29,447 bases of DNA, taken from positions 1 through 29,447 of the forward strand of contig JBCCHB010000188.1 in assembly GCA_039028975.1 (NCBI GenBank), given 5' to 3'. This DNA is from JAHBNG01 sp039028975. GTDB lineage: Bacteria > Chloroflexota > Anaerolineae > Caldilineales > Caldilineaceae. Below, one piece after another: positions 7,989 to 14,906 of the stretch (its first letter is position 1; each line of letters opens with the position of its first letter). Made by a program: the position numbers and the translations under genes. The notes beneath the pieces are model-generated. The model ran no database searches and was not told the DNA's origin. It saw nothing but the letters and a program-made list of their open reading frames with translations.

Positions 7989-8150
7989 CTAGCCGTTACC
8001 AAAATCATCTGCATTGTCGCTAACCGTCGGTAACTCGGGCGTGATAGCATTGAAATCCGCTCTTAGCTGTGCCCCGAAGTACAGACCTAGAACACATACT
8101 GCAACCAACAGACTAACTTTGATACGGCTTTGAAACTGACTTGCGTCCAT
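7989..8150 (-). CDS. Small membrane protein, 53 aa
   Basis: ATG at 8148-8150 is preceded by AAGGAGA at ideal spacing, among the strongest ribosome binding sites in the window. The product starts MDASQFQSRIK, has one hydrophobic helix (VSLLVAVCVLGLYF) and ends in an acidic, Asn/Asp-rich tail (TVSDNADDFGNG). This predicts a single-pass membrane microprotein. I do not recognise a family. It lies on the same strand as the C25 protease gene, but a terminator-like hairpin (8419-8458) separates them. Confidence 0.6.
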   Translation of the reverse strand: MDASQFQSRIKVSLLVAVCVLGLYFGAQLRADFNAITPELPTVSDNADDFGNG

Positions 8151-8196
8151 GTGTGAATTCTCCTTCACTCAATGAGCCATCGAGTTTAGGGATCCC

Positions 8197-8211
8197 ACTA
8201 CCGTTGGTAGT
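8197..8211. promoter_or_regulatory. Inverted repeat upstream of small membrane protein
   Basis: ACTACC-GTT-GGTAGT lies 47 bases before the 53-aa gene start. It could be an operator or a leader hairpin. The rest of 8151-8418 is AT-rich and shows no convincing gene; a 71-codon open frame on the minus strand there begins inside the terminator and lacks support. Confidence 0.3.
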
Positions 8212-8418
8212 ACACGCGTGTTTCCTCAATGAACGCTTTTTTGGTTGTTAAGGTACAAAATATTGATGAGTTAGAGATATACATCTTCTCATCTTGAGAG
8301 AATTATCGACTTTTCTTCTCACTATAATTAGACGAACTGAGCAACATATTCTTTTATCAATCGAATCTTTTTTGAACAAGCTGAAAATATTATTCGATAG
8401 GTAAGCAAAGTAACCAAT

Positions 8419-8458
8419 AAAAAACAGAGTGCACGGTGCTATCACCCATACACTCTGT
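8419..8458 (-). terminator. Rho-independent terminator of C25 protease operon
   Basis: On the minus strand ACAGAGTG pairs perfectly with CACTCTGT (8451-8458 with 8424-8431), an inner GGTG/CACC pairing adds to the structure, and the stem is followed by a run of T (8419-8424). It lies about 60 bases beyond the protease stop codon. Confidence 0.65.
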
Positions 8459-8516
8459 CTCACTTATAAATGAGGTCAATGTAGAACGAACTTAGAGGCG
8501 CTTCAAAGAGTTACAT

Positions 8517-11500
8517 TTATCTACGTATCAGCGGCAAGAAGAGCTTACTCATTTGAGGCGTTTGTTCTCCATTTACCTCCATATCATAGTATTGACCCTG
8601 ATTTGTATCAACGGCAACGTTGCCTTCATTATCAACTGATTGCACAAGGAAGTAGCCACTCGTCATGTCAGGTAATGTCCCAGACCAAATATCAGTATCA
8701 CTGGCCCTGACCAAATCCAACGTCTGCCATCCACCAAGCCCATCTGTCCAAGTAACAGCAACCCGATGAATACCTGAGGGATCTCCTGTTGAAACTTGCA
8801 CATCTCCATCGACGAGCGATACAGAACTGATGGTTGGTGCATCATGCTCCAATGCATTGGTGTTGCGATAGATGGTAAATGCCATCTCTTGGTAGAGTCG
8901 CTGGGTTTGGGCGGCGGCGGAATATTGCCCAGTTAAGAGCGACCGTTGTGCGAGTCCATTGTCAAGCTCGGTATCCTGAAGAACATTTAAGGCTACCGGG
9001 ATATGAGGATACCAGCCGCTTCCTGAATAGGAGGGTTCATCCCCCGAGGCGAACTTATTTGTATTGAGTGCTTGCGCAATAACTGGATCAATATTTGGCT
9101 GATCAGAGTACTGTGCACCCTCAAATACGATCCCTGTCGGTTCACCTGTGGAATCGCTCACCAAGTCTGTTAGGCTGGGCTGTATTGGGTAACCTGATTG
9201 TATGTGTACCGATCCGCTCTGGCTAAAGTAGACCCCAGAATAGAATTCATGCTGTTGCGGGGTATGTTCCAGGATATCTAATGAGGTGGTTTCAGAAGAG
9301 AGATTCTCTGGCAACGAATCATTTACAACCCAATTACTTGTATCCAGACCCTGCTGTTGCGCCCTTAGTAACACTGCGGAATGAGTACCAACTGTTGTGA
9401 TAGACGAAACTAAGCTGGGTTGCTCAATAGCTGAAGCCGCGAGCAGCCCTTTCCCATCATCTGTTTGTTGGATGCGCAACATGGGTAAGCCATAGAGAGT
9501 CGTCGTTGCCAACGTCTTTTCATCATAATGAACCATCTGTACCTGAGGATTGCCTAAACCAGGTAACTCAGCAGCATACTCTCGTTTGGCAAGTCGCAAT
9601 GCATCACCGATTGTTATGCTGGGGCTGTTGACAAGTTTTTGCGTGTACAAGAGCATCAACTTCTCCATATAGCCAATCTCGCCAATCACGCCATAGGCCC
9701 ACCCTGTGCTGGCAACATAGTGTATACCTTGGCTGGCAAAGCTTTGAGTCAAGTCCGGAGGAGAGTCTTGGCTGTCTTCTGACGGTGGCAAATTTAACCC
9801 TGCTTGACAGCCAATAATATAAAGCAAGCTACCACTCAATTCGGCTGTTGCGTCGAGTACATCTTGTGTTGTCAGAAGGTCAGTGGGGTCCCCTAGAGCT
9901 GACCGAAATGAAGTATGGTTGGCATGACTGAACAGCGACGTGAGTTCATGACGCTCTCCCAGTAATTTGTCCTTGAGATCTGCGGCAGTCCACCGCCCAT
10001 CTCTATCGCCAATTAGGCTACAGTCTGTGTTCAGACCAGATTGTTCGAGCGTGTCGCAGATCTCATACCCACTATCGTTGCCAAAGTCGTAGCTGACCGC
10101 TAATGCGTTTAGCGCATTCGTCTGTCCATCACGTTCTATGAAAGAATCAATAACCGTCATCATCTCTTGGGGCGTCTCGACAAGGCGACCTATAGCCACA
10201 TCGGGTATGTACAATTCACGCCCAGGCGATGAAACCGGATTCATTTCGGCATAGAAATCATCAGTCAGGGTCATGTCCTGTTCCAATGCTTTAATCACTC
10301 GGTTATTGGGTATGTTGTCTAGATACGGTTCAATATAGGCAAGTTCAGGCAAAAATTGAGGGTCACCGGTTTCGCTAATATCATGCCGGTAGAAGGGAAT
10401 GATGCGGTCGTCGCCAACCAGAACAACGTATTTACGACCGCTGTAGCTCTGAAACTGTTCTTGGATAAATGTGCGGATCCGCCGTGCCACATCATTTGCT
10501 TTTTCAGAATCGAAGGGAGCCGAGTCCCAATCACTATAGAATCCTGGTAAGGAAATATCCTTCTCCAGCGGAAGAATAACGCCTTCCACTTGTGGATGAT
10601 TGGCAAGCTGATTCAAATGGGACATCAGTTCATTCGTGGCGTCCCGCCCGTGAAAATCATTCAATCGTTCCTGATTGACCAGAATCAAAGTCTGTATGGA
10701 TTCTGGCTCAACCTGAAAGAACGCGGCTTTGATTTTATACGGTTGTTCACTCTGTGAACCGTTTATGCTGCTTACTCTCACCCAGTAGGTGCCCGTATTG
10801 GGACCAACGTTATAACGAACGGTTTTCGCTTCACCTACGTGCCAGCCTTGGCCTACATGCCAGCCCTGACCGCTATCATCTGGACAGCTTGAGAAGAGAA
10901 CCAGGTTATATTTCTGTGTTGGATGGTTCACAGTTACGCTGATAATCGTATTTGGCTCGGTGATCTCAATGGTATAGAGATCTGATAGATCGTCACCGTG
11001 AATCACCCCTTGTTGTTCTTCATTTGGCGTCAGTAACGTTGCGGGAGGGCAAGTGGCTTCCGTCGGCGTAGGGGGGACGGTAGATGTATCAGTCGCAGTA
11101 GGAGTAGGAGTAGCAGTGTCAGTGGGCGCCATGGTTGGTGTCCAGGTAGCTGTGTTAGTTGGCTGTTCCGCAGAAGCCACAGTAGCGGTCGCTGTATGAG
11201 TGGGTGTTGGTTCAACCGCGCTAGTCGTCGCTGTCGCTGTGGGAGAGGGTTCTGGCAGGGTAGATGTCGGCGTTACGGTTGGGGCAGGTGCCGATACCTG
11301 TGTGGCTGTTGGTGTAGAGGTAGGTATCGCCGTTGCTGGTGCCCCAGTGGACGGGAAGAATCCTTCGGCTGTCTCGGCTACATTTCCACTGCGATCAGTG
11401 CTGCGCACAACAAAGTAGTAGGTTGTGGTCGATGGCAGATTGCCTAATGAAATTTCATGCTCCAGCGTAAAGAGAGAATTCGACTCCGTCTCTGTATAGT

Positions 11501-11969
11501 GACCCGATTGGGTACCCCATTGTACAACGCTGTCGGCATACTCATCGGTCGTCCAGCGGATAACCACCTCCTGCTGCTCATTGTCGCCGGGCGCAACCCC
11601 AGTAATAAGTGGAGAAGTGATATCACCTATCATGGCACTCGGGTAAGCAAGTGGGTAATACGCTAACCCGTTGGCCCAGCGGACAATAAAGCGATGCGGA
11701 ATCTGACGTAGAAGCGTCACAAGCGGATCGGGAATCGAGCCCAATGGGCGAAAGCGCAACTGATTGGCCCAGCGCACAACAAAGCGCGAGTCAAGCTCTC
11801 TCAATCTATTCTGAAAATCATCCGGCATGGGGCCGACGGCAAAGTTTTCCTTCTTATCGTCGGCCTCTTCCACAACAATGGTTGTGATCTGCCCCGTTAC
11901 TGGAGCCGAAGACAAGTGTAGTCCAGCCAGAATGGTCAGTAGGAGGGCAAAGAATCCGTAAATCTTCAT
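8517..11969 (-). CDS. Secreted gingipain-like (C25) caspase-fold protease
   Basis: 1150 aa. Residues 1-26 are a signal peptide. Then come two copies of RF(V/I)VRWAN (62-69, 93-100), a fibronectin/purple-acid-phosphatase-like beta domain (about 118-205, with TYYFVVRSTDRSGN), a Thr/Pro linker (about 212-305), a PPC-like beta domain (about 315-415) and the peptidase. The C25 marks are VVLVGDDRIIPFY (about 515-527), PDVAIGRL (589-596), His682/His685 in SHANHTSF and the nucleophile Cys721 in IIGCQAG. C25 enzymes (gingipain family) are extracellular cysteine proteases. The C-terminus has an Ig-like region and ends KLFLPLIRR, likely a surface or sorting tail. The start ATG overlaps the upstream gene's stop (ATGA), with GGGAGG before it. 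Substrate specificity cannot be read. A GQGWHV duplication occurs at 368-379. Confidence 0.8.
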   Translation of the reverse strand: MKIYGFFALLLTILAGLHLSSAPVTGQITTIVVEEADDKKENFAVGPMPDDFQNRLRELDSRFVVRWANQLRFRPLGSIPDPLVTLLRQIPHRFIVRWANGLAYYPLAYPSAMIGDITSPLITGVAPGDNEQQEVVIRWTTDEYADSVVQWGTQSGHYTETESNSLFTLEHEISLGNLPSTTTYYFVVRSTDRSGNVAETAEGFFPSTGAPATAIPTSTPTATQVSAPAPTVTPTSTLPEPSPTATATTSAVEPTPTHTATATVASAEQPTNTATWTPTMAPTDTATPTPTATDTSTVPPTPTEATCPPATLLTPNEEQQGVIHGDDLSDLYTIEITEPNTIISVTVNHPTQKYNLVLFSSCPDDSGQGWHVGQGWHVGEAKTVRYNVGPNTGTYWVRVSSINGSQSEQPYKIKAAFFQVEPESIQTLILVNQERLNDFHGRDATNELMSHLNQLANHPQVEGVILPLEKDISLPGFYSDWDSAPFDSEKANDVARRIRTFIQEQFQSYSGRKYVVLVGDDRIIPFYRHDISETGDPQFLPELAYIEPYLDNIPNNRVIKALEQDMTLTDDFYAEMNPVSSPGRELYIPDVAIGRLVETPQEMMTVIDSFIERDGQTNALNALAVSYDFGNDSGYEICDTLEQSGLNTDCSLIGDRDGRWTAADLKDKLLGERHELTSLFSHANHTSFRSALGDPTDLLTTQDVLDATAELSGSLLYIIGCQAGLNLPPSEDSQDSPPDLTQSFASQGIHYVASTGWAYGVIGEIGYMEKLMLLYTQKLVNSPSITIGDALRLAKREYAAELPGLGNPQVQMVHYDEKTLATTTLYGLPMLRIQQTDDGKGLLAASAIEQPSLVSSITTVGTHSAVLLRAQQQGLDTSNWVVNDSLPENLSSETTSLDILEHTPQQHEFYSGVYFSQSGSVHIQSGYPIQPSLTDLVSDSTGEPTGIVFEGAQYSDQPNIDPVIAQALNTNKFASGDEPSYSGSGWYPHIPVALNVLQDTELDNGLAQRSLLTGQYSAAAQTQRLYQEMAFTIYRNTNALEHDAPTISSVSLVDGDVQVSTGDPSGIHRVAVTWTDGLGGWQTLDLVRASDTDIWSGTLPDMTSGYFLVQSVDNEGNVAVDTNQGQYYDMEVNGEQTPQMSKLFLPLIRR

Positions 11970-12832
11970 TGCACCTCCCGATAGAGAATGATGAGGGCAG
12001 CATAGTCTCCACTTGTGTAGTAATCATATAGTCTAACAGTATGGGGTTGACCGATGCTCAATTGGGCTTGGTTTATTATTGTAGAGCAGTCCCAGCAACC
12101 ATTACTTCCTACATCAATAATTGTGGCGCCGTCAATTTGCAATGCATCATGGGTGCTATTTGCTCTTACCACAGCACTCAATTCAAAAAATTCATGACCT
12201 GCTGGGGGTAACACAATACGAAAAGAATTACCATCCTGACCACTGATCTCTGAGACAACAAGCATCTTTTCTGCATTAGGATATTGGAAGTGATAGTAGA
12301 CAACATTATCATCTGTTAAAGAGGTATTGGTATAGGGCGCTACCGTATCTAACACATCACGGAGCTTGGTGGTAATCGAGCCAGAACTGGCATAGGTTGC
12401 CAGATCGATCATCTTGCTGGTTGGCTCGTCCTTGTTGAAGTATGCTAGCACCCAACCATCTTTGTGGATGTAGACATGGGGGCGTTCCCACTCAGCTGTA
12501 TAGATGGTGCCAGGAATTTCGCCAACAATATAGTCATCCGTTTCGATCTCCCTTGTGGCATAGAGACCGCGCACTACATTGAGATCTATTGGGCCGCTTG
12601 CTTGGAAATAGGCGGAGATGCCAGCCTCGCTATCAAGCTTAGAACCAATCCCGCTTAGAGCGGCACTTTCGACATCACTATCTTGGGCAAACACAGGCGG
12701 AGCCAGCGACAGCACCCCAGGTGTATTGGTGTCCGAAGCACCATTGGCAATATAAAGAGTGCTGCCTGCAAAGATCAGTGTAATGAGCAAGCAAGCGTAG
12801 ATAAACTGTTTGGAACGTTTTCTGCGTTTCAT
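11966..12832 (-). CDS. Membrane-anchored or secreted protein coupled to the C25 protease
   Basis: 288 aa; ATG at 12830-12832, with AAAGGA upstream. A basic start (MKRRKRSKQ) and a hydrophobic helix (about 10-30) form an uncleaved anchor or signal peptide; APPVFAQ near 45-51 could be a processing site. The rest is beta-rich and looks like two domains: about 65-185 with WVLAYFNKDEP, and about 185-288 with GCWDCST, a CxxC that could form a disulfide, and a final beta strand AALIILYREVQ. I recognise no family. The four-base overlap with the protease gene indicates translational coupling, so it is probably a partner, chaperone or inhibitor of the protease; this is inference. Confidence 0.65.
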   Translation of the reverse strand: MKRRKRSKQFIYACLLITLIFAGSTLYIANGASDTNTPGVLSLAPPVFAQDSDVESAALSGIGSKLDSEAGISAYFQASGPIDLNVVRGLYATREIETDDYIVGEIPGTIYTAEWERPHVYIHKDGWVLAYFNKDEPTSKMIDLATYASSGSITTKLRDVLDTVAPYTNTSLTDDNVVYYHFQYPNAEKMLVVSEISGQDGNSFRIVLPPAGHEFFELSAVVRANSTHDALQIDGATIIDVGSNGCWDCSTIINQAQLSIGQPHTVRLYDYYTSGDYAALIILYREVQ

Positions 12833-12890
12833 TTACATGTTTCCTTTCCAAGATGTTAAAAATCAACTGCAAACAGTATGAAGGGATGAC

Positions 12891-12940
12891 CGGAATTGGG
12901 TAGGTCTTAATCGGCATTGGGCAAACCTAGACCCATTCCG
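12891..12940. promoter_or_regulatory. Imperfect hairpin in divergent regulatory region
   Basis: CGGAATTGGGT near 12891 pairs imperfectly with ACCCATTCCG (12931-12940). It lies about 60-110 bases upstream of the membrane-anchored protein gene. Nearby, TCGATC and GATCGA form a second small dyad. The 533-base region 12833-13365 has no convincing gene. Confidence 0.3.
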
Positions 12941-13199
12941 TTTATCCCCCAGGCCACCTATATCAAGTCGATCCTATTGAGATCGATTGAGAATAGAAGG
13001 CTCTTATTCAGGTTAGACGAATGAGTCGTAAGAATCTTTTATCTATCTACAAAATTGGTTAGTTTTATTAAATTTTTGTGGCTTTTCTACTGGACTTTTG
13101 ACGATGAATAAAAGATATATGAAGCTCAATCGTCTAATACAAAAGAGTAAAAGGAGGCAGCAGTGAGAACTTGACCTACTGGTCTATCGAAAAGGAGCA

Positions 13200-13230
13200 A
13201 ATCTAGAATAGCCCAAGTCAATTCTAGATT
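13200..13230. promoter_or_regulatory. Perfect 10-bp inverted repeat upstream of ECF sigma gene
   Basis: AATCTAGAAT, an 11-base loop and ATTCTAGATT. It lies about 135 bases before the sigma gene. Two purine-rich sequences that look like ribosome binding sites (AAGGAGG at 13151 and AAAAGGAG near 13190) precede it with no real gene behind them. An operator or a structured leader is possible. Confidence 0.4.
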
Positions 13231-13293
13231 TAAGTAGTGACAATATTTATCTTTTCTTTTGCCTACTCGGTTCTGGTATAGATGAGAATGATA

Positions 13294-13321
13294 TTGACCT
13301 GTTTGATGGGTAAACTATTTT
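13294..13321 (+). promoter_or_regulatory. Candidate promoter of ECF sigma-CHAT operon
   Basis: TTGACC (13294-13299), a 16-base spacer and TATTTT (13316-13321), about 45 bases before the GTG start. It resembles a housekeeping promoter rather than an ECF-type one. Confidence 0.4.
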
Positions 13322-13365
13322 CATCTGCGATAAACCGCAGTATACTCACATGATGGAGAAAGACA

Positions 13366-14037
13366 GTGACTGCCTCTAATCACCAAAGAAGCAATAGCGA
13401 ATGGATACAAGCCCTACGTGGAGACATGGGCTATCAGGAAAGAGAGAATGCTGCTGCGGATCTATTTCAACTGATCTACTTACGTATTTATAACTATCTA
13501 CGCATACAGCATCGTAATGGAAATTCGCTCTTTCGAGGCTGGACGATAGATGAACTTGAGGAAGAAGCCAAAGAACATACTCAAGAGATAGTTTTGAAGT
13601 TCTTCTATCAACAGCTTTACGAACACTTTAGAGATGATGCCAGATTTTCAACGTTTGTCTTCCGCATAGCCACTAACCACTTAATCGATGTGTTACGACG
13701 CAGGGGGCTAGAAACGAAACGCGGGTTTGTCTCTAGTGAGACAGAAAATAGTGGGGAACCCACAGAGGATAGTAGTTCTTCAGATCCAGTCGTATCTCAA
13801 ATCTTACAAGAGCTATTTTCTGCTATTGAAAATTGTATTGACAACCTAAATGAGCAGCGGGGAACAGTTCTGCGCTGGGCTATATTTGATGAATTGCCAA
13901 AGGAAGAAATTGCCCAACGGTTGGAAAAGACAAAAAATGCCATATATGGTCTTTTATTCAAGGCCCGACAGGATATTCAAGAATGTTTAGCAGAGAAGGG
14001 ATGGACAATTGATGAGATGAGACGACTATTTGATTGA
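13366..14037 (+). CDS. ECF-family RNA polymerase sigma factor
   Basis: 223 aa. GTG start at 13366, with GGAG seven bases upstream. Region 2 is seen in DDARFSTFVFRIATNHLIDVLRR (read as two parts around residues 88-112), the core-binding and -10-recognising helices. A Ser/Glu-rich linker follows (about 125-145). Region 4 is the C-terminal helix-turn-helix ELPKEEIAQRLEKTKNAIYG (about 182-205), which reads the -35 element. The N-terminal 20 residues and the long linker make it slightly larger than typical ECF factors (~190 aa). The gene heads a same-strand series with a probable regulator and a CHAT protease, with gaps of 39 and 53 bases. The sigma factor is likely the output of that system; its target promoters are unknown. 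Confidence 0.85.
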   Translation: MTASNHQRSNSEWIQALRGDMGYQERENAAADLFQLIYLRIYNYLRIQHRNGNSLFRGWTIDELEEEAKEHTQEIVLKFFYQQLYEHFRDDARFSTFVFRIATNHLIDVLRRRGLETKRGFVSSETENSGEPTEDSSSSDPVVSQILQELFSAIENCIDNLNEQRGTVLRWAIFDELPKEEIAQRLEKTKNAIYGLLFKARQDIQECLAEKGWTIDEMRRLFD

Positions 14038-14076
14038 CAATCAACACGATTTTGATTCATGCAAGGTAAAAGAATA

Positions 14077-14853
14077 ATGAACAGAGCATATGAGCGATTA
14101 ATCGAGTCGATTCTTCGTGATGCGGAAGAGATAGGCGAGATAGAGACGTTCGCCGAGGGACTTGCATCTTATATAGAACATGAGCTGGCAGGTGAAGATG
14201 TAAAAGAGAGATTTCCTGACTTTCATGGCGAGCTTTCAAGGAAATCGGACCTGCAAGAAAAGTATCAGATTCTGTATACGTTAGTCGCAATGGAACAGGA
14301 GGGTGAACTGCTTCCTCCTCCTCATCAGGTGGAGTTTGATTCTTCCTTTTTGTCAGATATACCATTGCCAAAGCCAGCTTCATCTCTATGGCAAGATATG
14401 GAGGACCATAAGCATCGACTCGTGGTCGATTTGGTCACTGAGCTGGGCGAAAAACTTCTCACCATGGTTGATATTCCTTCTCTTCTGTTACCACATCATC
14501 AGCGAACATTGGTACCAGCTACTCTGCGCCTACGTGAAGGAAGCCATGAAGAAGACGATCTCCAAGAGATGCAAGCGTTGCCAGATCCAGAACGCAACAT
14601 AAATATCAAACTCTTTATGGGGCCGATACAGGCTCGGCAAGCAACGATTATGGTTCAACTCCAAACAATGGAACCAGTAGCGTTCATTCAAAAAGCAATC
14701 ATCACACTCAGGTATGAAGATGGTCGTCTTTTGGCTCGAAAAACAACTGATGGTCAAGGCTCAGCTTTCTTTAAAGAGATCCAAACCGGCGGTTATTTAC
14801 TCCAGATCAAACATAATGAAATGTGGGAGATTCCGTTTAAGGTGATAGGGTAA
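14077..14853 (+). CDS. Putative sigma-factor regulator (two-domain, soluble)
   Basis: 258 aa from ATG 14077, which has AAGGT upstream; an ATG six codons earlier (14059) is an alternative without a site. The N-terminal part (about 1-90) is helical and acidic (ETFAEGLASYIEHELAGEDV), similar in feel to soluble anti-sigma-like proteins found next to ECF genes, but no zinc-binding HxxxCxxC motif is present. The C-terminal part (about 180-258) is a beta-sandwich (IITLRYEDGRLLARKTTDG, then GGYLLQIKHNEMWEIPFKV) like a carboxypeptidase regulatory-like fold. No membrane helix. It lies between the sigma factor and the CHAT protease, so a role as anti-sigma factor and possible protease substrate is plausible; this is inference. 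Confidence 0.6.
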   Translation: MNRAYERLIESILRDAEEIGEIETFAEGLASYIEHELAGEDVKERFPDFHGELSRKSDLQEKYQILYTLVAMEQEGELLPPPHQVEFDSSFLSDIPLPKPASSLWQDMEDHKHRLVVDLVTELGEKLLTMVDIPSLLLPHHQRTLVPATLRLREGSHEEDDLQEMQALPDPERNINIKLFMGPIQARQATIMVQLQTMEPVAFIQKAIITLRYEDGRLLARKTTDGQGSAFFKEIQTGGYLLQIKHNEMWEIPFKVIG

Positions 14854-14906
14854 GCCATCGTGCTACTATATTGAATACGACATATTGACATACAATCCGG
14901 TTGACT

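Noticed and set aside
8248..8463. Minus-strand 71-codon open frame with a hydrophobic start
   Set aside because: It starts inside the terminator hairpin of the C25 gene, lacks a ribosome binding site and has no family likeness.
11030..11320. Low-complexity tandem DNA repeat in the protease gene
   Set aside because: It encodes the Thr/Pro linker; the DNA repetition follows from codon use and is not a separate element.
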